A DNA stretch of 8,697 nucleotides from Candidatus Aenigmatarchaeota archaeon (GCA_023139785.1 JAGLMX010000017.1:1-8697); one strand, 5' to 3'. Positions 1 through 5,230 are shown, counted from the stretch's first letter. Numbers and translations are program-made. Notes: generated from the sequence alone by a model not told the origin.

Positions 1-335
1 TGCTCAAGCCGATGTGTTTCAGCCTCCATGTTTATGTCTTCTGCATTGTACTTCAGGATTTTTACCAGAAACACTTCAATAACCCTGTGCCTGTATACCG
101 CTTTTTTTGCCTCTCTCAAACCTTTTTCAGTAAGCTGCACTTTAGTATATTTTTTTGATTCTACAAGGCCATTTGTTTTAAGCTTCCTGTTTATCTCAGA
201 CACACTTGCTCTGGACACATTAAGGAACGTGGCAACATCAACCGATTTTATGCCAGAGTCCCTTTCTTCAGAATCCTGTTTTTCATAAATTTCATACATT
301 ACACGAAGATAGTCTTCTCTTGTTTTTAATTCCAT
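1..335 (-). CDS. DtxR/MntR-family metal-dependent transcriptional regulator, N-terminal part (C-terminus outside window)
   Basis: The visible 111 residues match the N-terminal DNA-binding and first dimerisation region of the DtxR/IdeR/MntR family, cytoplasmic repressors that bind DNA when loaded with Fe2+ or Mn2+. It opens MELKTREDYL, like MntR's start, with a winged helix-turn-helix at about residues 31-70 (SVDVATFLNVSRASVSEINR, then the wing ending in LTEKG). Metal-site residues seen are Asp8, His83, Glu87, and in the ETHRLE motif His108 and Glu111; the cut codon after Glu111 begins CA, compatible with the expected His. Position 11, Glu in Bacillus MntR, is Arg here as near the equivalent DtxR residue, and the position of DtxR Cys102 is His, so the metal cannot be predicted. 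The ATG at 335 sits where transcription should begin, so the mRNA is probably leaderless. The remaining C-terminal domain(s) are beyond base 1. Family certain; metal specificity unknown. Confidence 0.9.
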   Translation of the reverse strand, partial: MELKTREDYLRVMYEIYEKQDSEERDSGIKSVDVATFLNVSRASVSEINRKLKTNGLVESKKYTKVQLTEKGLREAKKAVYRHRVIEVFLVKILKYNAEDINMEAETHRLE

Positions 336-338
336 TAT

Positions 339-354
339 GTTAGGTGTTATTAAC
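339..354. promoter_or_regulatory. candidate metalloregulator operator, downstream copy
   Basis: GTTAGGTGTTATTAAC is an imperfect inverted repeat (GTTA...TAAC ends) lying between the TATA box and the start codon of the DtxR-family gene. It agrees at 12 of 16 positions with the second site at 377-392. Family members of this type commonly repress their own gene, and the half-site TTAGG resembles the known IdeR/DtxR half-site; that this protein binds here is inference. Confidence 0.5.
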
Positions 355-358
355 AAAG

Positions 359-372
359 TATTTAAACCTTTT
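359..372 (-). promoter_or_regulatory. TATA box and BRE of the DtxR-family gene
   Basis: On the minus strand the sequence AAAAGG (BRE-like, 367-372) is followed by TTTAAATA (359-366). The TATA centre is about 27 bases before the ATG at 335, which is the usual archaeal distance to the transcription start, so the message would start at or within a few bases of the start codon. No Shine-Dalgarno sequence is present, which agrees with a leaderless mRNA. Confidence 0.65.
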
Positions 373-375
373 GTT

Positions 376-393
376 TGTTAGGGTTTCCTAACA
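376..393. promoter_or_regulatory. candidate metalloregulator operator, upstream copy
   Basis: TGTTAGGGTTTCCTAACA has perfect 7-base arms (TGTTAGG / CCTAACA) around a 4-base centre and lies just upstream of the BRE of the DtxR-family gene. The centre is 38 bp from that of the weaker copy at 339-354, so the two sites bracket the core promoter. The TTAGG/CCTAA arms are like the ends of the IdeR/DtxR box. Confidence 0.55.
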
Positions 394-468
394 TTTTTAA
401 TGCCGACTTACGCAGGGAATTTAATCCAGAATGGGTGCAGAGCCTCTTTCTCAAGGAGCAAGTATTGT

Positions 469-477
469 TTTATAAAT
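469..477 (+). promoter_or_regulatory. TATA box for the riboswitch-cobA transcript
   Basis: TTTATAAAT is a good archaeal TATA match. It predicts transcription start near 495-500, a few bases before the first strand of the riboswitch's closing helix at 503. This fits a leadered transcript containing the whole RNA element; no clear BRE is seen upstream. Bases 394-468, between the operator and this TATA box, hold nothing I can identify. Confidence 0.5.
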
Positions 478-502
478 TTGGCCAATCAACGCTTTGAAGA
501 AG

Positions 503-650
503 GAGAAATCACGATAAGGAAAGTATGGGTGAAAGTCCCTCGCTGGCCCGCAGCCGTTAAAGCCGGAATGCTTATTTGATTTTATAAAGGATCGTGGAGA
601 TGTCCGAATGAGCATATTCTATGAATAAGTAGAAGCTCATGCGATTTCTC
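503..650 (+). promoter_or_regulatory. candidate cobalamin (adenosylcobalamin) riboswitch upstream of cobA
   Basis: The conserved cobalamin-riboswitch core can be read in order: ATAAGGAA (514-521), the hairpin GGGTGAAAGTCCC (527-539), then GCTGGCCCGCAGCCGTTAA (542-560), corresponding to the family's GGGAA, GGTGnnAAnnCC and CnGnCCCGCnnCnGT strings. A B12-box-like GTCCGAATGAGC follows at 602-613. A closing helix P1 is available between GAGAAATC (503-510) and GATTTCTC (643-650), eight perfect pairs, and a further arm pairs ATGAGC (608-613) with GCTCAT (635-640). The element ends 26 bases before a corrinoid adenosyltransferase start, a gene whose product makes the ligand, so gene context and RNA agree. 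The B12 box departs from the bacterial consensus in its last bases, and P6 and the region 561-600 are short. The identification rests on motif reading, not on a covariance-model score. Confidence 0.75.
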
Positions 651-668
651 ATGAATTTGATTCAGGAG
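648..668 (+). promoter_or_regulatory. hairpin sequestering the cobA Shine-Dalgarno site (candidate expression platform)
   Basis: CTCATGAAT (648-656) can pair with ATTCAGGAG (660-668) across a 3-base TTG loop, eight pairs and one A-G mismatch. The 3' arm contains the ribosome binding site AGGAG (664-668), eight bases before the ATG at 677. The first three bases, CTC, are also the last three of the riboswitch P1 helix, so P1 and the full hairpin compete. This suggests translational control; the direction of the switch cannot be settled by reading. Confidence 0.5.
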
Positions 669-676
669 TTAGTTAG

Positions 677-1273
677 ATGAACGGCTATGGTAAAGTCCAT
701 GTTATCTACGGATATGGCGCAGGTAAAACCAGCGCCTCTGTAGGTCGCGCTATTCGCGCAGCAGGCGCAGGCCTGAATGTTGTTTATGTCTCGTTTATGA
801 AAGGGGGAGAAAGCAGCGAGGTTAAACTTTTGCGGGAAATACCGAAGATTGATTATTATTGCCCTGGCGCTCATGATTTTATTCCGGAGGGAGGCATCCC
901 AACAAAATCCCAAGTAGAGCACGCAATGATGGCTTTGAATTATGCAGAATCCTGTTCAGATAAAAAAGAAAATGAGTGGTATGATTTATATTACGACAAA
1001 AAAGTAAATTCAAAAGATGATTTATGCAATAATAACGAACCAAATATGCTTATTTGTGATGAAATATTAACGGCAGCATTTTGGAATGTTATTGAGTTAA
1101 AACAGGTTGTTGGTTTAATTAGGGGTAAAAGAAATGATTTGGAGTTAATAATGACAGGACATTTCTGTCCTCCTGAAATACAATGTTGTGCCGATTATGC
1201 ATCTGAAATAAATAATATCAAGCACCCTTATGAGGAGTGTGGGCTTCAGGCAAGAAGAGGAATTGAATTTTAA
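677..1273 (+). CDS. cobA: CobA/BtuR-type corrinoid adenosyltransferase
   Basis: This is an ATP:cob(I)alamin (or cob(I)yrinic acid a,c-diamide) adenosyltransferase of the CobA/BtuR/CobO family, a cytoplasmic enzyme that transfers the adenosyl group of ATP to reduced corrinoid to form coenzyme B12. Visible features are the modified P-loop GYGAGKTSA at residues 12-20 (family GNGKGKTTA), the acidic pair Asp128-Glu129 (ICDEI; family LDEL), and the C-terminal block from LIMTGHFCPPEI (157-168) through SEINNIKHPYEECGLQARRGIEF, very close to the family's TGR.CP.EI...ADLVTE...KH....G..AQ.GIE. The length of 198 residues is typical; about 20 polar residues (95-120) look like an insertion. The start is fixed by AGGAG eight bases upstream. 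It follows a candidate cobalamin riboswitch and converges on aspS. Unlike several neighbours it uses a leader with a Shine-Dalgarno site and its second half is AT-rich, so it may have been acquired. Confidence 0.88.
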   Translation: MNGYGKVHVIYGYGAGKTSASVGRAIRAAGAGLNVVYVSFMKGGESSEVKLLREIPKIDYYCPGAHDFIPEGGIPTKSQVEHAMMALNYAESCSDKKENEWYDLYYDKKVNSKDDLCNNNEPNMLICDEILTAAFWNVIELKQVVGLIRGKRNDLELIMTGHFCPPEIQCCADYASEINNIKHPYEECGLQARRGIEF

Positions 1274-1403
1274 GGCAGATGTCTTGTGGTTGTGTGTAAA
1301 TGTATTTATAAGGAAACTACGGAAGCAATTCGGGATTTCTATAAAATCGTTTGTGAAGTAAAATAAGGTTGCCGTTCCATTCTCTCAAGAAACAAAAATA
1401 CCC

Positions 1404-2702
1404 TTACGGCCGCAACCTGTCCGGATCCCTCGGGAAAAGAGTTGCCTCTCGTATGTTCTCAACACCTGTTATTGCCATTGTGATTCTTTCAAGCCCGATT
1501 GACCAGCCAGCGTGAGGGGGTGCGCCAAATCTGAAAGTATTGATGTAGTCAGTGAAGTTCTCAGGGTTCATGCCCTTTGCCTTAATGCGTTCTTCCAGGA
1601 GTTTGGGTAAATGAATTCGCTGTGCGCCCGAGCAAAGCTCAAGCCCTCGGTACATGAGGTCAAATGCCTTACACTTCTTTGGCTCTTCATCATCAGGCAT
1701 GCTGTAAAAAGCCCTTATGTCTGTCGGCCAGCCGGTAATCAAAAAAGGAGTTTCCCAGCCAACAATTTCACATATTTTCTTTTCAGCAGGGCTTGACAAG
1801 TCCTCACCCCATTTAATATTAATGCCCTCCTTTGCAAGCATTTCAAGAACTTCAGTATAAGTTATCCTTCGAAGCGGAAGCTTTGGAACCTCAAAGCCTT
1901 TCCTGCCAATAGTCTCAAGGTCTTTGGTGCAATGTTTGTTGACTTCTGAAAACACGTTCTCAACAACTTTTTCAAGAACATCCATTGCCCCGCTGTCATC
2001 TGCGAACCCCATTTCAATATCCATCTGCCTACACTCTGTAAGATGTTTAACAGTATGCGACATTTCAGCCCTCCAGACCGGAGTAATCATCCAGACACGG
2101 TCAAACCCACCAACAACAGCCATCTGCTTGTAAAGTTGCGGGCTCTGTGCAAGAAACGCCTCTTCGTTGAAGTAAGGCAGTGCAAAAAGCTCTGCTCCCC
2201 CCTCAGAAGACGATGAAATTATACATGGTGGCTGAATTTCAAGGAACTTCTGCCCGCGAAGCGAGTTGCCAAAGGCTTCCTGAATTTTTGCCTGTATTTT
2301 GAATATGGAGACAACCTCTCGGTGGCGCAAATCAAGAAAGCGGTTGTCAAGGCGCGTGTCAATGTTTGAATGTATCTTTCCGCTAACGTCAAGGGGTAAT
2401 GGCTTGTCAGACGCAGCAACAAGCTCTGCATTGTCCGGCTTTATTTCAAACCCACCGGGCGCCTGCTTGCTTGGCTCTGCCTTACCTGTGACTGAAAGGA
2501 CATCTTCCTTACCGATTTTTTTTAAGAATTCAAACACTTCGGGCTTTGTCACGCCGGTTTTGCCCGTAATCTGCACGCTCCCTTCGCGGTCGCGCAGTGT
2601 TATGAATATTAGTTTCCCTATGTCCCGGATGTCATGCACCCAGCCAGCTACCTGTACGTTGTCTTCCGGCTTTATCTCGTTTGAAAAGTGTGTTCTGTAC
2701 AT
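1404..2702 (-). CDS. aspS: Aspartyl-tRNA synthetase, archaeal type, probably non-discriminating
   Basis: A 432-residue class IIb synthetase that activates aspartate with ATP and loads it on tRNA. The N-terminal OB-fold anticodon-binding domain covers about residues 1-105, and the catalytic domain the rest: LAQSPQLYKQ (184-193), motif 2 around Arg211-Ala-Glu, EGGAELFALPYF (167-178), and motif 3 GWSIGLER (399-406), ending FPRDPDRLRP as in archaeal enzymes. I chose the ATG at 2702 because archaeal homologues begin MYRTH; a possible ATG 45 bases upstream adds an unconserved tail and overlaps the preceding gene. His23 (GWVH) and Pro82 (APGGFE) align with Trp26 and Lys85 of the discriminating Thermococcus enzyme; His and Pro at these sites are associated with relaxed enzymes that also charge tRNA-Asn. 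A gatA gene in this window supports that. The gene begins 8 bases after the small membrane gene upstream, so they are likely co-transcribed. Confidence 0.95.
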   Translation of the reverse strand: MYRTHFSNEIKPEDNVQVAGWVHDIRDIGKLIFITLRDREGSVQITGKTGVTKPEVFEFLKKIGKEDVLSVTGKAEPSKQAPGGFEIKPDNAELVAASDKPLPLDVSGKIHSNIDTRLDNRFLDLRHREVVSIFKIQAKIQEAFGNSLRGQKFLEIQPPCIISSSSEGGAELFALPYFNEEAFLAQSPQLYKQMAVVGGFDRVWMITPVWRAEMSHTVKHLTECRQMDIEMGFADDSGAMDVLEKVVENVFSEVNKHCTKDLETIGRKGFEVPKLPLRRITYTEVLEMLAKEGINIKWGEDLSSPAEKKICEIVGWETPFLITGWPTDIRAFYSMPDDEEPKKCKAFDLMYRGLELCSGAQRIHLPKLLEERIKAKGMNPENFTDYINTFRFGAPPHAGWSIGLERITMAITGVENIREATLFPRDPDRLRP

Positions 2703-2710
2703 AAGTTTAC

Positions 2711-2944
2711 CTAAATGTTGGCCAAAATAAAAAGCACCGCAATCCATGTCGTAATATACGGCAGAACCCCTGCCTGGGTTATCTCTGCTTCAGGAAATTT
2801 TCCTATGGCAAACTTTTTTAGTGCAGACAATAAAAGGACACCAATAATCCCTGCAGGCAAAAGGCTGAGTTTCGAGCCAGCAAGCCCTGCAACAATCCCA
2901 ACCGAAGCGAAAATCAATGATACTTTTGCGTCTTCTGAAAGCAT
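2711..2944 (-). CDS. Small membrane protein of unknown function (possibly the C-terminal part of a frameshifted gene)
   Basis: I do not recognise the family. The 77 residues contain hydrophobic stretches at about 9-24, 26-42 and 59-76, suggesting three short membrane helices or two with a re-entrant loop, with a charged segment (KKFAIGKFPEAE) between the second and third. The stop is 8 bases before the aspS start, so it appears to lead the aspS transcript. No convincing Shine-Dalgarno site precedes the ATG at 2944. A good-looking 36-codon reading frame runs directly into it from upstream, one base out of register, so the true product may be about 114 residues long. Confidence 0.55.
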   Translation of the reverse strand: MLSEDAKVSLIFASVGIVAGLAGSKLSLLPAGIIGVLLLSALKKFAIGKFPEAEITQAGVLPYITTWIAVLFILANI

Positions 2945-3053
2945 AATTCCACACTTCTGCTTTGCTTGTAATCTTTTTAAGGGTTTCTTCCAAACTTTTC
3001 TTTAGCTCGCCAGCTATTGGATTGATAGACTCACCAAAGAAAAGTTTGATCAA
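2945..3053 (-). pseudogene. Possible N-terminal segment of the small membrane protein, out of frame by one base
   Basis: From a TTG at 3053 a frame encodes an amphipathic-looking segment (IKLFFGESINPIAGELKK, then SLEETLKKITSKAEVWN). It is protein-like up to about residue 36, then becomes rich in Trp, Cys and Arg where it overlaps the membrane gene in the other frame, which is what an out-of-frame tail looks like. Skipping one base near 2944 would join it to the 77-residue protein. A weak TATA box places transcription start at about the TTG. It could be a real frameshift mutation, a sequencing error, a programmed shift, or only a leader that happens to be open. Confidence 0.35.
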
Positions 3054-3073
3054 AAGAAAGAGTGCTTCGCACG

Positions 3074-3080
3074 CTTATAG
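3074..3080 (-). promoter_or_regulatory. Weak TATA box for the membrane protein-aspS transcript
   Basis: CTATAAG on the minus strand lies about 25 bases before the TTG at 3053 and would drive the membrane protein and aspS. The upstream bases (CCACC) are not a good BRE, so the call is tentative. Confidence 0.35.
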
Positions 3081-3118
3081 GGTGGCTAAAGTTGGTTGTT
3101 GGTTCTGTTAACCCCATA

Positions 3119-3469
3119 TCACTCAGTAGAGTTTCTCAGTTCATCAAATATTTCATCTCTGTCTTTTCGTGATGCCCCTAATGCATAAATTTCATGTGTT
3201 AATGCTGGCTCTATGCAACCCCGTACAATGAATTGCGAACCTAAATATGAACCGAAAGAATCACCAATACGGTATTCAGATATACCATCTACTAACTCGG
3301 GAGTTCCCACTCCGCAATGTTCGCGCACATAATATGATGTATCTAAAATATCATTTATTACGCCATTCAGATACCCGGCAACTTTTTTCACGCCAGCAGG
3401 TTCATCAAGAGTTAGTTTTAACGCAGCGTTTGTTAGAATGTGTGTGTTTTCAGTGGAACATATTTTCAT
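3119..3469 (-). CDS. Unrecognised 116-residue soluble protein
   Basis: I do not recognise this protein. It has no membrane segment or signal peptide. The composition is balanced, with predicted helices near residues 9-45 (TNAALKLTLDEPAGVKKVAG onward), a glycine- and aromatic-rich middle (IGDSFGSYLGSQFIVRG, 68-84) and a charged helical C-terminus (RKDRDEIFDELRN). Three cysteines (4, 53, 85) are scattered and form no metal-site motif. The reading frame is well supported: GGAGG lies six bases before the ATG, and a strong BRE/TATA is upstream. Two short palindromes in the leader suggest regulation. It sits alone between the protease gene and the membrane protein-aspS unit. Confidence 0.7.
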   Translation of the reverse strand: MKICSTENTHILTNAALKLTLDEPAGVKKVAGYLNGVINDILDTSYYVREHCGVGTPELVDGISEYRIGDSFGSYLGSQFIVRGCIEPALTHEIYALGASRKDRDEIFDELRNSTE

Positions 3470-3475
3470 GATAAT

Positions 3476-3480
3476 CCTCC
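3476..3480 (-). promoter_or_regulatory. Shine-Dalgarno site of the 116-residue protein gene
   Basis: GGAGG on the minus strand, six bases before the ATG at 3469. It is a full match to the anti-Shine-Dalgarno core and decides the start; it also marks this as one of the few leadered genes here. Confidence 0.7.
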
Positions 3481-3496
3481 ATTAGTATTACGTTTA

Positions 3497-3519
3497 AGTA
3501 GCTACTATGTTATATAACA
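3497..3519. promoter_or_regulatory. Two adjacent perfect palindromes near the transcription start (candidate operators)
   Basis: AGTAGCTACT (3497-3506) and TGTTATATAACA (3508-3519) are each perfect palindromes, one base apart, lying between the TATA box and the Shine-Dalgarno site of the 116-residue gene, over the predicted transcription start. They differ from the DtxR-type sites at 339-393. AT-rich palindromes of this size can occur by chance. Confidence 0.35.
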
Positions 3520-3520
3520 C

Positions 3521-3534
3521 TTAAATACCTTTTT
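3521..3534 (-). promoter_or_regulatory. BRE/TATA of the 116-residue protein gene
   Basis: AAAAAGG followed by TATTTAAG on the minus strand is a near-ideal archaeal BRE/TATA pair. It predicts transcription start near 3499, a leader of about 30 bases with the GGAGG site. Confidence 0.65.
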
Positions 3535-3561
3535 ATTTAAGAAGAGCGCACGTTACGCGCA

Positions 3562-4962
3562 TTAAAGCAGCCCATTCAAAAGCGCAGGCCCAAAAAGCGC
3601 ATACAATATAAGCAAGAACGTAATGAGTGATATCGTGCTTACGATTTTCTTTCGCTTTTTTGCGTTTTTAACTGAAATTATTTCCTCCATCATAAGCCCT
3701 CCGTCAAGAGGCTTTATTGGCAGGAGGTTGAAAAGCGCAATCCCTATGCTTAGGGTTATGACTGTCTCAAACAACATGAGAATGTAGTTTGAGGCAAGAA
3801 GAAGGTATTCCAGTGGACCGCCCTTCTGCTCAGGGTCAAATTCTTTGCTAATATACATGTCTTTTGTCAGGAAGCCGAGTATTGCCCTGCTTTGGTTAAT
3901 TGAGTCTTCCTGCGCGAACAAATTGTATGTAGTGCTGTTTATGACAACATGCACAGCATCCCCCGGAGCCACACGTAACATGACGTCTTGATAGTCTGTG
4001 TAATTTCCTATTGCAGCTCCGTTTATTTCTGTAATAACGCCTGTTGGCGGAAGTATCTCTGCTGTGGGCTCAAGGTCAACTGCGGTGTAGCCCACACCCG
4101 CATCATACGAGTATTTGTCTGTCAACATGAAAGCCCCGAGAGACATCGGTATAAGCATAAGTATCATTAGCGCGCCTGTCAGCATGTTGCTCCATGAGCC
4201 TGCGGCAAATATGCGCGTCTTTTTTATGGATGCTGCCTTTTGTATCTGTTTTTCATCAGGCTCTGCAAAGCCGAGCGGGAGCGGTCCAAAGAACCCGTAT
4301 CCCATAGACTTCACACGTATGCCCTCACGGCGCGCGACAATAGCGTGCGAGAACTCGTGTACTACAAGAATTATGAAAATGGACACAATCCACGGAATAA
4401 GAGGCAGTGAATATACTGGCAGGAATTCGTATTTTTCAGGCACAGAGAAAGGAAGCACAAGTTTTAGCCCTGACTCAGGCACGCCGCCTGTAAGAGCTGT
4501 AAGGGTAGAGCCAAGGCCTACAAGGAGTATCATGAAAAAGCTGTACCCTGAAAAACCAAACAAAAGGAACATTGCCTTAAAGAAATAAAGCACAAGCGTT
4601 GCGTAAGCAGGGGGTATGTGGAATATCGTTATCAGGCCGGAAAAAAGCCCGGGCAGTAAGTATATTATCAAAAAAGCGGCAAGCAAATATTTTGTGGCAA
4701 GAACAGTGACCTGTTTTTGTGCATATTTTTTTTGGCGCGCGACATATGAAACACCGAGCAGCCCAAAACTTGCTACAACTCCTGCATCAGAAAATCGGTC
4801 AATTAGTTTTTTGTGTTTTTTTGCAAAAGAATCAATTACTTTCAGCCAGCGCGTTGTGCGCCTGAGCATGAACAGGCCCTCGCGCTTGAAGTTCTTTCTG
4901 TCAAGAGTCCAAAGAATTCCAAAAACAGCAAGCAGAAAGGCTAATGATTCAAAATTTCCCAT
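3562..4962 (-). CDS. Site-2-type (M50 family) intramembrane zinc metalloprotease with PDZ domain
   Basis: A 466-residue multi-pass membrane protein of the S2P/M50 family, zinc proteases that cut substrates inside the membrane in regulated proteolysis. The zinc site HEFSH is at residues 202-206 in a membrane helix (VSIFIILVVHEFSH), the GxxxN-like motif AGSWSNMLTG at 255-263, and the second metal motif NLLPIKPLDGG at 412-422 with Asp420. A PDZ-like region (GVITEINGAAIGNYTDYQDV, about 308-350) lies between the two halves of the core, as in archaeal and bacterial members. Further membrane segments are at about 5-20, 91-114, 123-158, 387-411 and 438-464; the long N-terminal part with a basic stretch (25-60) precedes the core. 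The ATG at 4962 is 29 bases from a TATA box, so the mRNA is probably leaderless. Substrate unknown. Confidence 0.92.
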   Translation of the reverse strand: MGNFESLAFLLAVFGILWTLDRKNFKREGLFMLRRTTRWLKVIDSFAKKHKKLIDRFSDAGVVASFGLLGVSYVARQKKYAQKQVTVLATKYLLAAFLIIYLLPGLFSGLITIFHIPPAYATLVLYFFKAMFLLFGFSGYSFFMILLVGLGSTLTALTGGVPESGLKLVLPFSVPEKYEFLPVYSLPLIPWIVSIFIILVVHEFSHAIVARREGIRVKSMGYGFFGPLPLGFAEPDEKQIQKAASIKKTRIFAAGSWSNMLTGALMILMLIPMSLGAFMLTDKYSYDAGVGYTAVDLEPTAEILPPTGVITEINGAAIGNYTDYQDVMLRVAPGDAVHVVINSTTYNLFAQEDSINQSRAILGFLTKDMYISKEFDPEQKGGPLEYLLLASNYILMLFETVITLSIGIALFNLLPIKPLDGGLMMEEIISVKNAKKRKKIVSTISLITFLLILYALFGPALLNGLL

Positions 4963-4983
4963 CAGGAATATTCGGCTTCGAAC

Positions 4984-4993
4984 TTTATATAAT
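4984..4993. promoter_or_regulatory. TATA element shared by the divergent protease and 47-residue protein genes
   Basis: The bases TTTATATAAT read as TATATAAA on the minus strand, 29 bases before the protease ATG at 4962, and as TTTATATAA on the plus strand, placing a start near 5012 for the 47-residue gene with a leader of about 24 bases. Only 73 bp separate the two start codons and no second TATA candidate is seen. Confidence 0.55.
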
Positions 4994-5035
4994 ACCTTGC
5001 ACCAATATTCCTAAAACCTTAAGGGAGTGGTTTTT

Positions 5036-5179
5036 ATGAATGAAGAAAAAAATATCAAAGAGCTTGCAGTTGAAGACCTTCTTAGAAGAGTAGAGGAACA
5101 CGATAAAGAAATTCTCTCAAGGGGAATAACCCCTAATGAAATAAAGCGTCCGATTTATCCTGAAGATGTTTCTAAATAA
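5036..5179 (+). CDS. 47-residue charged protein of unknown function
   Basis: I do not recognise this protein. It begins MNEEKNIKELAVEDLLRRVE and is strongly charged, probably one amphipathic helix (about 5-28) followed by a short extended tail with prolines (TPNEIKRPIYPEDVSK). It has no cysteines, no membrane segment and no signal peptide. That it is a real gene is supported by GGGAG eight to nine bases before the ATG, a TATA element at 4984-4992, and a hairpin with a T-run two bases after the stop. It is divergent from the membrane protease, from which the small protein may or may not be functionally independent. It could be a regulator or a partner peptide, but nothing seen says so. Confidence 0.65.
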   Translation: MNEEKNIKELAVEDLLRRVEEHDKEILSRGITPNEIKRPIYPEDVSK

Positions 5180-5180
5180 G

Positions 5181-5197
5181 GCATCCTTGGTGCTTTT
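5181..5197 (+). terminator. Hairpin and T-run after the 47-residue gene
   Basis: GCATC and GGTGC pair (one G-U) around a CTT loop and are followed by TTTT; flanking A and T bases can extend the stem. It begins two bases after the stop codon and faces the tRNA gene on the opposite strand. Confidence 0.5.
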
Positions 5198-5220
5198 ATC
5201 GTAGTCAAGGGGTGAAACCC

Positions 5221-5230
5221 AGAGAAAAAT
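5221..5230 (-). terminator. Oligo-T terminator after tRNA-Gly
   Basis: On the minus strand ATTTTTCTCT follows the tRNA's CCA end directly. Short T-runs are the usual archaeal termination signal, and the position ends the SemiSWEET-tRNA unit before the convergent 47-residue gene. Confidence 0.5.

Noticed and set aside
28..288. 86-residue frame on the plus strand
   Set aside because: It lies opposite the DtxR-family gene, whose motifs are clear; it is a shadow.
400..579. 59-codon open frame starting ATG at 400
   Set aside because: It crosses the TATA box and runs through the conserved riboswitch core, has no ribosome binding site, and gives an unremarkable product.
1274..1366. Thirty sense codons in the cobA frame after its stop
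   Set aside because: CobA already ends at the family's usual C-terminus (GIEF), and the extension resembles nothing known. Bases 1274-1403 hold no clear feature.
1367..1417. Inverted repeat GGTTGC/GCAACC around the aspS stop, considered as a two-way terminator
   Set aside because: Only six pairs with a 39-base loop and no T-run next to it.
2703..2747. Upstream ATG for aspS
   Set aside because: It adds 15 residues not found in archaeal homologues, which begin MYRTH, and overlaps the membrane gene.
3091..3104. Tandem GTTGGTT repeat
   Set aside because: Only two 7-base units in a 65-base gap; too little to mean anything. No CRISPR, insertion sequence or attachment site was seen anywhere.
3542..3560. 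GCGC...GCGC inverted repeat after the protease stop, considered as terminator
   Set aside because: The stem is only four pairs with a 7-base loop and no clean T-run on the minus strand.
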